From the NCBI GenBank assembly GCA_951802425.1, contig OX637801.1, positions 62,001 to 126,000 of the forward strand: 64,000 nucleotides of DNA. Reading direction: 5' to 3'. How positions within the stretch are numbered: the first letter of the stretch is position 1; each line of letters begins with the position of its first letter. The position numbers were made by a program, and so were the translations under genes. Source of the DNA: Clavaria fumosa (Eukaryota > Basidiomycota > Agaricomycetes > Agaricales > Clavariaceae). The notes under the pieces were generated by a model that searched no databases, was not told the DNA's origin, and was given only the letters and a program-made list of their open reading frames with translations. This document shows, one piece after another, positions 11,281-22,289 of the stretch.

Positions 11281-13130
11281 GTGCGGCATTGCGCTCATCT
11301 ATCACCGATAGGAAGGTTCATGCACTGCAAACCGACTCTCCTGGGAGCCCTCCAACCGTCCAAATCCTGGAGATCTAATCGTTGGGTCCATCTGGAAGGG
11401 GCTGCAGTTACCGTGGACTACGAAAGTCCCATTGTCCGGCCTGGCGAAGACGTCGTATGCGGTGGGTATAGCTCAAAGCATGCCGCGCGTCTTACTCATA
11501 TCACCAATAGACCTTTACCCAAGCACTTCTCCACTAACTCCTCTTTTCTTTGTAAAGAGCGAGAAAGATCAGGGATATCAGAGCCCAAGACAAAGACTCA
11601 AAGAAGCGAATAATCGAGCATGTTTGGACCAATGATGACAACCTTTGTCTCAAGAATCTTGGTGAGAAATACCCGAGAAATTGGGGACTCATCGCTGAAA
11701 CATTCAACTCCATACGCGTTCTTATTTCCACAGACAAAAGGACGGCGAAGGATTGCGAGGACCGCTGGTCCGCTCGATGGGCATCCGAGAGTCGAAATGT
11801 GGGTGGCCCTTCTGGGGAAGGGGCTCTATCGTCACCTGCGACCCCAACCCTACTGTCCGTCGGCCAAATGACAACGCGAGGCGTTAAGCGGTCGCTTGCT
11901 AATAATGCGATGCCATCGTCTGCAGCCACATCGGCCGCCGACGCTCGGAAACGTCGTCGTCGTAACCTCATGCAGGAGGCCATTCGCAAAGCTGTCAAGA
12001 AGAGGGAAGCAACTCAAAAATCCGTGTGTAAATATAGAGCCCTTTGTCCCCTTGGTTCTGCTACTGACCGGTATCCGAACAGCGAGTCAGCGAAAGCCGT
12101 CCGCTATTCATGACACTCACACTCAATACATGAAGCCGAGCAAGCTCATGCCCGCAGATCTTAGTCGAATGAAGGCAGAAAAGGACCATCAAGCGTATAT
12201 GCTAGCAAGGACTCGACATATGCAGGAGCAGGCTCAGCGCTCAGCAAACGCAACCAATGTTCGGACGCTCGCTTTCTGCACATATGAATATGCTACTGAC
12301 CTTGTCTGGCAGTCCCACATGCTCTCACACCAGCAGCAAAACGGTGCACCCAGACCAACAGGAGCATCACTTCCGGCTGCTCAAGTGGTCACGCAAATCC
12401 GGAGCCAGGTCAACATATCACAGCAGCAACGAATTCCAACGCCTTAGGCCCCTACGGCACCTATCGCTGCAGGAAACGCTCGTTTGCAACGGCAGCAAAT
12501 CCTTCAAGCTCAAGTGCGTGCGATGGCTCAGGTTCGAGCTTCTCAAGCGCAAGCACAAGCACATGCTCAAGCGCAAGCGCAAGCAATGGCCGCGCACGCA
12601 CAAAGTCAAGCACATTTACAGGGTCAGCCACAAGTGCAACCTGGACAGACTCCAATCGGCAATCTTAGCGGCATTTCTAATTCCATCTTTCCCCCCCATA
12701 TGTGCCGCGAGGTTCTAGTTCTTCTCCTGGTCTGCAACAAGTCTCTCCCCCTCATAGCTCGGGTGCTTCAGTAGCCCCAAACCATCCTTCTCGCCCTCCC
12801 TTCGCTCAGCAACAAGCAACGGTTTTGGTTTCAGGGAATCAGCCCGGTGGCAATGCCCTGTCGCGCCCTCCACAAAACATATATTTCCCCGTCCCTTCAG
12901 GTGTCCAAATGACGACAGAGCAAATGGTGAGAGCAATGCGTTCACAACCGCTATTCCAGGTTTGCTGTATACCTTTATTTTTACTCCTGTGCTGATAATG
13001 TCCCTACAAGGGTCAACATCCACCACAAAACCATTGATCCTGGGAAGCCTTGTGGCGTTTGTGTGACGGCTCATCCCTATCCTGCCGATCCGACTCCCGG
13101 TCGCAGGATGCCGCAACGACTCATACAATA
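11281..13130 (+). pseudogene. EAF1: EAF1/VID21-like C-terminal half (SANT), degenerate
   Basis: Family role: Eaf1/Vid21 is the scaffold of the NuA4 histone acetyltransferase complex. Seen here are a post-HSA segment (LQPSKSWRSNRW, AAVTVDYESPI, RPGEDVV), then a SANT/Myb domain (KNLGEKYPRNWGLIAETFNS, DKRTAKDCEDRW) at about 11610-11790. A basic helix (RNLMQEAIRKAVKKRE) follows, then the segment LMPADLSRMKAEKD. Last comes a Gln/Ala-rich tail at about 12440-12760 and a Pro/Ser-rich C-terminus to about 12990. The reading jumps frame around 11450-11620, a stop (TAG) interrupts the tail near 12446, and the N-terminal half is absent. The N-terminal half of a copy lies at 21.5-22.2 and 38.95-40.1 kb, downstream on the same strand, so the halves are in the wrong order for one gene. 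Confidence 0.72.
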
Positions 13131-13544
13131 GACAACAGCATCATAGCTGCGGGATGAAAGTTGTTTATTGCTCATCGCGCCTGCCGGCCGCCTTATCATG
13201 CGAATGGGCATTTATCACGTGAAGTAGCTGGACGAGCCCGAAGACGAGAGCACAGGAAGAACCTCGCACTTACGTCCGTTTCGCCTCTCGACTTGTTTGC
13301 CAACAATTCGAGCAAAAATCGCACATAATCCATTCAACAAAAAAAAAAACTAATACGAAAGCAAGTTCGAGGCTCGCCAGCCCAGCCAACTTACTGTTTG
13401 GCTTTCCGCAATGCCAACAGCCCGTAGAAGAGACGTTTGGAGCACATCTCTGTGGCAAAGCCAAGATGAAGGCAAAGACGACCTGCAGCTTTTTCTGAAT
13501 AGATTCGACATGCAGAATGAGTGAGTGTGGTCCCGGATTCTTGT
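13131..13544. other. No recognisable gene; flank of large TIR element
   Basis: Contains a short A run at 13340-13349 and coding-like but unrecognised sequence (GACGACCTGCAGC...). The right half abuts the target duplication CTTAAC at 13545-13550. It could be the 5' region of the EAF1-like copy that continues at 21.43 kb, but I see no matching domain. Confidence 0.35.
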
Positions 13545-13609
13545 CTTAACTATGAAGGACCAAACTGGACAAAATTCATATCTTTGGTAAATTATGCTTC
13601 CAGACATGC

Positions 13610-14175
13610 ATGCACACATGTGTGCATGTATGGACATGCATGGACATGTATGTACACACATGTCCATCTGTGTACATGTGTGCCCATTCATTTACATGCA
13701 TGGGCATGAGCATCCATGAATGTGCATATGTGTCCATGCATGGGCACATGTGTCAATATTGGCCCTGTGTGTGCAAATGTATGCTAATATATGTGCAAGC
13801 TTATGCTGATTTGTGCAGAATTATGCTATTATATGTGCAAACTTATGCTGATTTGTGCAGAATTATGCTGATGTATGTGCAAGCCTATGCAAATTTGTGC
13901 AGAATTATGCTAATGTATGTGCAAGCTTATGTCAATTTGTGCAGAATTATGCTAATGTATGTGCAAGCTTATGTCAATTTGTGCAGAATTATGCTATTAG
14001 ATGTGCAGGCTTATGCAAATTTGTGCAGAATTATATGTGCAAGCCTATGCAAATTTGTGCAGAATTATGCTAATGTATGTGCAAGCTTATGTCAATTTGT
14101 GCAGAATTATGCTATTAGATGTGCAGGCTTATGCCAATTTGTGCAAGCTTATGCTAATATATGTGCAGACCTACA
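13610..14175. repeat. Minisatellite in left arm (mirror at about 20705-21360)
   Basis: CATGCATG/ACATGTG-rich tract, then tandem units built from GCAGAATTATGCTAATGTAT and GTGCAAGCTTATG. The inverted copy in the right arm carries about 84 bp more. Long Met/Cys/Gln-rich open frames (201 and 229 codons) are translations of the array. Confidence 0.88.
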
Positions 14176-14619
14176 GATGACTCTGGTGTACTTGACAGGA
14201 TTGGGTATGGCCTAATGAACTTAGGCATGAGTGGTGAAACCCTCCTTGAAATTTGATACATATACTATGTTTCAGAGTGCTCCTACATGTATACTTCTAT
14301 TGTTGCAGTATAAGATCCCACATGTATTTCCTTGGTCCTCAGTTCGAATATTATCATCTCTTGTTCCTAAACATTTCTTAGCTTTCATCCTCATTGTCCT
14401 TGACATTGCAATTGCACAGGCAATGTGGGCTGATTACACCCAGAAGCACCAATGGGCTGTATGAATCATTTGCATATTGTAATTATACACTGTATTTTAC
14501 ATGGCATGACAAGTAGAAATGAATAACCATGGCCTAGGCAAGGGATTAACCAGAACACTGTTTGGCAAGTTGTCCAAGAAAGAAACAGCTATGAGAGGAA
14601 GCTTTGCTGATGGCCAAGT

Positions 14620-15000
14620 ACATGTGTAAGAATTCCCACCCCTTCTTACTCCATGTGACTCCCCCAACCACACTGCCTCTCATGCTGTCACCACCACCCC
14701 TGCCCCTACCCACATGCTCCCTCCTCCTTTTCCTTGTCACCACCCCATGCAGTGCCGCCTCGCCAGTCCCTTGTGTATCCCTCATGTATGACTCATGCAA
14801 TGCACTGCCCCCTTTCCAATTATGACTCATACCTCACATTACATGCTATATAAACATGGACTCTTGTAGTGTAGTCTCCTTAGGTTGTGACTCCTCTTCC
14901 AATACAACCTTGTGCTTCTATTTGGCCAAGCCACAAACCAGGTTCCCTCAAATGCACAGAAGTTGCATCGCTCTTTGTGACAAATAATAACCTCTCCCGC
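14620..15000 (+). repeat. LTR-like block with TATA motif (mirror about 19905-20300)
   Basis: Contains TATATAAACATGG at about 14848-14862, followed by a roughly 120-bp stretch ending near TCTTTGTGACA. This layout suits an LTR promoter/R region lying upstream of the gag on the minus strand (right-arm copy). The inverted orientation of the two copies is not what a normal LTR retrotransposon shows, so this is inferred. Confidence 0.4.
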
Positions 15001-15128
15001 TGCCTACCTCTTTGGACCTAGGCACTCTCCACCCGAGTCGAAGCAAGACTCATGTATCCCAAGAAGACAGACTGGCGCACTTTTGGACAGTGTATGAACG
15101 ATCCGTCAGGAGAAAGGCTCTCCTGGGA

Positions 15129-15699
15129 CTAGATATTGAGACTGACTTTGAACAACTGACACTGCCGAATATGCCTGGAGGAAGCTATGGTGACTTCCAC
15201 TACCTGCTGCTGGCCCCATTGGGTAGGTAAATTGAAGGTTGGTTGGGGTTGCCACTGCAGTGAGTGGAAGAAGTGGTTCTGCAGAGGGGGTTGTCTCGGT
15301 TGGTTCCAGGCAGGGCAGGGGCCAGGCTGTGCCTGCATTTCTCTCTGTACTGCCATGTGCAATTGGTGCTGCCTGTCAAGGCATATGGCAAGCATGCAGA
15401 AGGCTTGGTAGTCCGCAGGCTGGTCTGTGCATGTGAGGATCTTCTCCATGAGCTTTGGGTAGACTGCCCTCATTAGCAAGGCATGTATCACATTCCAATG
15501 GGTATCTTCCTTGTACCCTGCTCGGTTCATGAGTGTTTCAAGCCTTTGGAAAAATTGTGCCGCATCCATCTGTACCTGCTTGAAGTTGCTAAGTTCCTGC
15601 ATGGCCAAGGCTTGGTCCTCGATGGGAGAGAAGGCCTCTCTCATTCAAGCTTCGAATGTGGCCCAAATTACAAGCTCGCCTCCTTCTTCTAGTAGCACA
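15129..15699 (-). pseudogene. LTR-retrotransposon gag, C-terminal part
   Basis: A 171-codon minus-strand frame with a retroviral-type Gag pattern: MREAFSPIEDQALAMQELSN, QVQMDAAQFFQRLETLMNRA, LLMRAVYPKLMEKIL and a Pro/Gln-rich tail. The N-terminal part of the same Gag lies at 19023-19250; a 3.3-kb hAT element separates the two. Removing the hAT and one copy of its TSD rejoins the frame. No protease, reverse transcriptase or integrase is visible, so the retroelement is partial (Ty3-like by the style of Gag). Confidence 0.75.
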
Positions 15700-15707
15700 T
15701 TCACAGC

Positions 15708-18700
15708 TAGGGTGTAACACGGGTCAACCCATGGGTGTCAGAGGGCTGACCCGCACCCGCACCCGCACTATACCCGCACCCGCATCCAGGGGTCGGGTTT
15801 TTCCTGGGTACGGGTATGGGTACTTGAACTGCATACGGGTCATATATTATAGGCTAAAAGTCAGTATGACTCAGTAGTCTAGGTCCGCACAAATTTATGG
15901 GTGGATCAGGGTGATTGCATCCCATCCCGCTTCCATCTCATAGTCTGAACCATCACCATCCACGTCTGCAAGCATCGCAACAGTCCTAACATCACTATCT
16001 TTCACCAACCCAAGCAGGCTCCATGAGCCGACGCATAACAGAGCTCGTATGGTTTGGGCTGAGAGGCGGCTCCAGACATGAGACAGAAGGAGGCGGCCTT
16101 TACTGAAAGCCCGTTCAACATCAACGGAAGTTGCTGAATATATAAATAGTAGTGATGCAACAATGAAAATTAAAGTTGGACTCACCAGGGATTGTAAGAT
16201 AATCAAGTGCCATCCTTGACAGGAAAGGAAACAATGCCCGACGCTCCATCCACCAGGCAAGAACGTCGTCTGTTTGCTCAGGATCGGTGCTGAGATAACG
16301 CTCAAGCTCATCACACAGTTCGGCCGACTTAGGCTGCAATAAGGCTGGCAGATAATCAAAAATGTTCTGAGATGCCTACGTTACAAAATGAGCACTTCAT
16401 GAACAGATTCGCAGCAGAGATGGACTCACATTCATTGGCATCACCTCTTCGATCTCATCACTGTCCTCCCCATAGCTTTTCTTGCAATAGGAACGGTTGA
16501 ATTCAGCTCGGATGATGTCGTGGGCCGTCGAGATCCAGCCATCCTCCCAGCCAGCCTTTACGAAGTAGGCCAGTTTATGGCGTGGATGAAGTACTGTGGG
16601 AGAAGTTAGTAAGTGATAAAGGCATGGGGGAGGTGCAATTGTCTTACTCATGGCAATCCGGTAGAGCTCAGAGGCATCCGTAAGATTATAGTACTGATTA
16701 AGCGTCCTTTTGCCCATGGCAAGCGCAGCACGGATTGGGGCAGCATAGGAGTGGTCAAGAGATTGGGAGGCAAGGATGTGATCTATATGGTCCATTGCTG
16801 GGATGACCATCGCAAGGTTCGGCGTTCCCCTTGAGAAGAAGGCAGTCGCATCCTGGAAAATCTGTAGCGCATGTGTGGACGAGCGTGAAACCAACCAGTC
16901 ATGTGACAAAATGCGACCACCCACCTTGAGTACATTGCGCAATTGCATGACGATCTTCCATTCTTCTGCCTTCAATTCGAGCTCTCTCAACTTGTTATCT
17001 TTGTCTCCACTCAGCCTGTCCAATGCCTCTCGATAACGCACTGCAAAATCAAGCATAGTAAAGGTTGAATTCCATCTCGTTCGGACATCCCTTGGCATGA
17101 TCTTCTCGACTAGCTTCAACTCTTTCAGCAAGGATCTCCATGCGGGCAAAAGGAGGGTTGAGGAGTTCACAATCTTGTAGGCGAGCTTTCGTAGCTGTAC
17201 TTTGCTTAGCTAATGAATTGCAGATCTCTGGAACTCACCTTCGCAATCACCAACTGAATCGGCAGCAAGCTCACACTCAATTCAGCTCGTTCTTCATCAC
17301 TCATGAATATTTCCTCATCGATCCAGCCATTGACATCATCGTCATCATCTTCTAGACTCTCAGCATCCAAATCATACATCAAGGCCCGCATCTCTGTCTC
17401 CTCGAACTCGATTCCCCTTACGAGATTGGCCAACTCTTGTTCTTCGCCAGATAAACCCTCTCCAACCTTCCTAGGTGCGTCAAATTGCTTAATCACTGTT
17501 TTCGCAATCAGGTTAAGAATATGCAAAAAACAGCGTGTCTGGTTTGCCCTCCCAGGAAAATCTGGTGTCATACCGACCAGTTCATCAATCATCGAATCGT
17601 TGACGGTTGCATTGTCACAGGTAATACTCAGAAGCTGCATTCAGGTGAGTTTATTGTCTTTAACTATGTAAATCATGCTTACCTTGCATGATATCCCAAA
17701 TTCATCAAGGATTCGTGCGAACTCAGTGGCCAACGTCAAGCCTGAATGCGACCGGGCAACTTCCACCATATCAAGGAGGAGACAGAGGGGTTGGCCCTTG
17801 ACCTCAAGGTGTACGGTGATCGCAGTAAAAGCCCGATGGTTTGGCGAGGTCCAACAGTCAGTGGCGAAGTTCAGCTTGCCATCATGGTCCTATGGCGCGT
17901 GAGGTCAAATCTTTCAGGCATAGAACTAATCCACACCTGTAGCAGCCTCGCAATGCGCTCACGTGTGCGAGCAAAAACAACCTTGACATCTCGAGAAACA
18001 GTCATCGCAGAGGGTATGTAGTACTGCGGCCGTCCTGTTTTCATAAGGGACTGAAAGCCTCGGTCTCCAACAATCCGGAAAGGCCGCAAGTTTTCAGAAA
18101 CCCATCGCACCAGCTCTGTTCGTGTCTCTGTCTTCGTGTGTTGTCTGGTTGAGTAAGTAACTCTACCTTTTCCTTGTCGTTCAAATGCGGCACTGATTGA
18201 CCCCGTTTCATTCAGGGCTTTGACCACCTTCTCCCTTGTATCCTCAACAGTCTTGCCTGCCTCAGCGGCCTTCAGGGCTTCTTCCCCCCAACATCTTTTG
18301 GCATGCCTTCGTAAGTTTCCAGTTGAATTTGCATCCCCTTTATCGAGGAATTGTCGACACTCAAATTTACAGCTATTCCCGGCACATTTGAAGGTATGAT
18401 ATCGGCGGCCATCGACATAGCCTATCTCGGGTACCAGATGATAAAAGGCATAGATAGGTGACATCCATCTCTTGGACAGTCGAACTGTGTGAATGTCAGG
18501 CATTATTTTAATATGCGGATGCGATGACATTTGGCTTGCCCAACTCTTTTTCTTCGTTATCGCTTTGCTCAACATCAATCTGATCCAGATTGTCCTTATC
18601 AGGGATTTCCTCAACTGTCACATGGGAAGGCTGGGGGTTGGTTACTTTAGCCTTCTTCCTCGTTGCTTGTACCTTGTCTTCTGAATCCGTCTCTGCTCGT

Positions 18701-19014
18701 GAGTGGCATAGGCTGTCTTCTTGCGAACAGCCAGATGGCTCTGGGCTTATCAGGGTGTTTTGGGATTTGGTGGAAGCTTTGAGTCTCATCTTTGATTGAC
18801 TTACCATGTTGAGTATGCGGTAAAGAAAGGATAATTAATGCTAAGTGAAAATTTAGAGTAGTCGGGACTTCAATATAATTAATTAATTAATTACCTGCAA
18901 CCCGTACTATGGGTGATACCCAGGTGCGGGTTGGCATTTGGTGACCCGCACCCTTACCCGCAAGGACCCGCACCCGTGATCTGCACGGGTTACCCGTACC
19001 CGTGTTATTCCCTA
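15708..19014 (-). mobile_element. Complete hAT transposon, 8-bp TSD TTCACAGC
   Basis: Termini TAGGGTGTAACACGGGT (left) and, read inward, TAGGGAATAACACGGGT (right) are flanked by TTCACAGC at 15700-15707 and 19015-19022. Subterminal regions are packed with ACCCGCACCCGCA-type repeats on both sides, a common transposase-binding arrangement in hAT elements. The element is 3307 bp and carries one transposase gene on the minus strand. It landed inside a gag reading frame. Confidence 0.95.
15895..18807 (-). CDS. hAT-family transposase, multi-exon
   Basis: Cut-and-paste transposase read right to left across several exons. N-terminal low-complexity region (18807-18510). BED-type zinc finger (CKFECRQFL...LRRHAKRC) at about 18310-18390. 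First catalytic Asp context ATDCWTSPNHRAF near 17860. Second in ITCDNATVNDSM near 17610. Insertion domain with an Asp/Glu run, then the RDVRTRWNSTFTMLDFA block near 17060. C-terminal hAT dimerisation domain with the catalytic Glu in SVDVERAFSKGRLL near 16100. All three acidic residues are present. Exon joins near 18520, 17650, 17230, 16590, 16400 and 16190 look like short introns, but I did not resolve every splice site, so integrity is not proven. Confidence 0.85.
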
Positions 19015-19022
19015 TTCACAGC

Positions 19023-19250
19023 TTGATTTGCCCATTCTGCAGCATATCCTTCTGTCATGTGGCTTAAGCAGAAGACTACCTTGTGGAAGTCCATCAGGTA
19101 CTTGGCCTCGTTTACTTGGAATTCCAGATGCAGGCTTCTCAAAAAGGTCTGGAACTCCTCCCTCTTTCCAGAGTACATGGCGATCTTTAGGGAGAACATG
19201 GCAGGGGCGAGGGGTGGTGCTGGTTCCGGTGCAGGTGCGGTGTCTGCCAT
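19023..19250 (-). pseudogene. LTR-retrotransposon gag, N-terminal part
   Basis: Begins MADTAPAPEPAPPLAPAMFS and continues KREEFQTFLRSLHLEF to the hAT insertion point after YAAEWANQAV. The Pro/Ala-rich start followed by a KYSGKREE-like segment is typical of Ty3-type Gag proteins of basidiomycetes. The rest of the protein resumes at 15699 on the same strand after the hAT element. Confidence 0.7.
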
Positions 19251-21529
19251 GTCTTAGTCGGGTTGTAGGTAGATTTGAGGGGGTTCTGCGAAAATGTCGA
19301 TACATAGCCTATCTTCTAGGCTGAGAAAGGTGAGGTTGGTTTGGGCATGTGCAGAGCAGTGTGGCACTTCTGGTACTGGGTCTGTCTGAACCCCAATGGA
19401 GTAATGGGTAAGTTCTTCAAGAGTGCTTTGGTAGTTGCTTTCACTAGAAAAGCTTTCAAGATCTTCGTCCCCTCATAGGAGCTCAGTAAGTTCATCTTTG
19501 TTTCTTTGTTTCTCAGCTAAAACATCTAGCTGTTCCAGCAGGTTGCATCAGAAAGTACACCACTCAATGGAATGTTTGTGGGACAAAGGGTTATTCCGGA
19601 ATGGATCTTCTCATGTAAAGATCCTCTTGCTGGCAAAATGGCATTGGAACAATAATGCAGTTACTTCTGAATGTCTCAGGTAGTGGAAGTCACCATAGCT
19701 TTCTCCAGGCATATTCGGCAGTGTCAGTTGTTCAAAGTCAGTCTTGATATCTAGTCCCAGGAGAGCCTTTCTCCTGACAGATCATTCATACACTGTCCAA
19801 AAGTGCGCCAGTCTGTCTTCTCAGGATACACGAGTCTTGCTTCAACTCAGGCAGGGTGGAGAGTGCCTAGGTCCAAAGAGGTAGGCAGTGGGAGAGGTTG
19901 TTACTTGTCACAAAGAGCGATGCGACTTCTGTGCATTTGAGGGAACCTGGTTTGTGGCTTGGCCAAATAGAAGCACAAGGTTGTATTGGAAGAGGAGTCA
20001 CAACCTAAGGAGACTACACTACAAGAGTCCATGTTTATATAGCATGTAATGTGAGGTATGAGTCATAATTGGAAAGGGGGCAGTGCATTGCATGAGTCAT
20101 ACATGAGGGATACACAAGGGACTGGCGAGGCGGCACTGCATGGGGTGGTGACAAGGAAAAGGAGGAGGGAGCATGTGGGTAGGGGCAGGGGTGGTGGTGA
20201 CAGCATGAGAGGCAGTGTGGTTGGGGGAGTCACATGGAGTAAGAAGGGGTGGGAATTCTTACACATGTACTTGGCCATCAGCAAAGCTTCCTCTCATAGC
20301 TGTTTCTTTCTTGGACAACTTGCCAAACAGTGTTCTGGTTAATCCCTTGCCTAGGCCATGGTTATTCATTTCTACTTGTCATGCCATGTAAAATACAGTG
20401 TATAATTACAATATGCAAATGATTCATACAGCCCATTGGTGCTTCTGGGTGTAATCAGCCCACATTGCCTGTGCAATTGCAATGTCAAGGACAATGAGGA
20501 TGAAAGCTAAGAAATGTTTAGGAACAAGAGATGATAATATTCGAACTGAGGACCAAGGAAATACATGTGGGATCTTATACTGCAACAATAGAAGTATACA
20601 TGTAGGAGCACTCTGAAACATAGTATATGTATCAAATTTCAAGGAGGGTTTCACCACTCATGCCTAAGTTCATTAGGCCATACCCAATCCTGTCAAGTAC
20701 ACCAGAGTCATCTGTAGGTCTGCACATATATTAGCATAAGCTTGCACAAATTGGCATAAGCCTGCACATCTAATAGCATAATTCTGCACAAATTTGCATA
20801 GGCTTGCACATATAATTCTGCACAAATTTGCATAAGCCTGCACATCTAATAGCATAATTCTGCACAAATTGACATAAGCTTGCACATACATTAGCATAAT
20901 TCTGCACAAATTGACATAAGCTTGCACATACATTAGCATAATTCTGCACAAATTTGCATAGGCTTGCACATATAATAGCATAATTCTGCACAAATTTGCA
21001 TAGGCTTGCACATATAATAACATAATTCTGCACAAATTTGCATAGGCTTGCACATACATCAGCATAATTCTGCACAAATCAGCATAAGCTTGCACATATA
21101 ATAGCATAATTCTGCACAAATTTGCATAGGCTTGCACATATAATAGCATAATTCTGCACAAATCAGCATAAGCTTGCACATATATTAGCATACATTTGCA
21201 CACACAGGGCCAATATTGACACATGTGCCCATGCATGGACACATATGCACATTCATGGATGCTCATGCCCATGCATGTAAATGAATGGGCACACATGTAC
21301 ACAGATGGACATGTGTGTACATACATGTCCATGCATGTCCATACATGCACACATGTGTGCATGCATGTCTGGAAGCATAATTTACCAAAGATATGAATTT
21401 TGTCCAGTTTGGTCCTTCATACTTAACACATGTTAACTCCATACGCTCTACTTTCAAAGCCCAGAATCAGGCAGCATCATCAACCTGCCGTTTCCAGAAC
21501 TGCTGTGGCTGCTAGCTCCTCCTCGTGGA

Positions 21530-22178
21530 AGTCATTTAAAAGTGCGCGACACCGATCCGAAGCCTGCTTTGCATGAGCATGGCTCTCTGCAGAGCCCTCA
21601 GCCTTGAGCCTTTTCCGCATCTCCTAGTCCACCCACCACCTGGCCCACGGGAGGGAACAAACCCGCCTCCGCCCCACCCACCACAGAATCCACGAAATCC
21701 GATATCGAGGAGCACGACGACTCGGCGCAGCCACCGTCTGCCGCTGTCGCTGACTTCGAGCCTCGGCCGCAGGAAGACAAAATGGAGCCGAAGGACACAC
21801 CGGCTGTGGTGGCGCAGCCGTCGACGGCTGTGGTGGCGCAGCCGTCGACGGCTGCGGTGCCATCGGTGCCATCCCTCTATCCCCTCGGGCCGCATCGAGC
21901 GCTGCGCACAATGGCGACGACGGCGGCGCCAAGGCCGAACGGGAGAGAATTGTTATCGATCTAGTCAGTTCTCCTCCGCCTCCGTCACCTGCTCTGCCGG
22001 GGACGTCCCCTCGCCTGGGCCCTCCGGCTGGTTTAGGCAAGACTGAGACAGTAGATTCTCTTGAGGCTGTTCATGCCGCGGTCTTATGGAAAGAGGAAGA
22101 GGAGGAAGTAGAGGAGGAGGAGGAGGAGGGAGAGTGAGAAGAGGGAGAGGGAGCGTGAAAGGAAGAAGCGGGTAGAGG
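21530..22178 (+). pseudogene. EAF1: EAF1-like gene, N-terminal segment, broken
   Basis: Acidic, Ser/Pro-rich coding-like sequence (TTESTKSDIEEHDDSAQPPS, a short VVAQPSTA tandem repeat, VIDLVSSPPPPSP, then a Glu run encoded by GAG repeats at about 22095-22135). Frames change around 21600, 21960 and in the GAG tract, and stops interrupt it. It ends at GTAGAGG (22172-22178), the left target duplication of the giant element. Joining this to 38962 restores one open frame (EEAGRG then VVKKEDLMQ), which places it in the same gene as the HSA-containing segment at 38.96-40.10 kb. The family name rests on that downstream segment. Confidence 0.55.
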
Positions 22179-22289
22179 CACATAGTTCAGTCGGATATTC
22201 TAGTATACAATGGGATACCGGACACTGCAAATCCCCTGTATATAATGGGGTACCGGATTCCGCCGGAGATATCTGATTTTCTAGTAATA

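Larger units (their letters stand above)
13551..21421. mobile_element. 7.9-kb element with TATGAAGG termini, 6-bp TSD CTTAAC and 1.7-kb inverted arms
   Basis: Both ends read TATGAAGGACCAAACTGGAC inward and are flanked by CTTAAC (13545-13550 and 21422-21427). The arms (about 13551-15210 and 19672-21421) are nearly identical inverted copies of about 1.7 kb; the right arm is longer by a few minisatellite units. Going inward, each arm holds TIR, CATG-rich tract, 20-45-bp minisatellite, unique sequence, a TATATAAACATGG promoter-like block and a retrotransposon leader. The centre holds a gag gene split by an hAT element. No transposase fitting the TATGAAGG termini is visible, so it looks non-autonomous. 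A 263-bp relative with the same termini is at 40318-40580. Confidence 0.88.

Noticed and set aside
13610..14215. 201-codon Met/Cys/Gln-rich frame (and its 229-codon mirror at 20673-21362)
   Set aside because: Codons follow the minisatellite period; length differs between arms only by repeat count.
14620..20300. A pair of LTRs bounding a normal retrotransposon
   Set aside because: The two similar blocks are in inverted, not direct, orientation and belong to the 1.7-kb arms of a TIR element.
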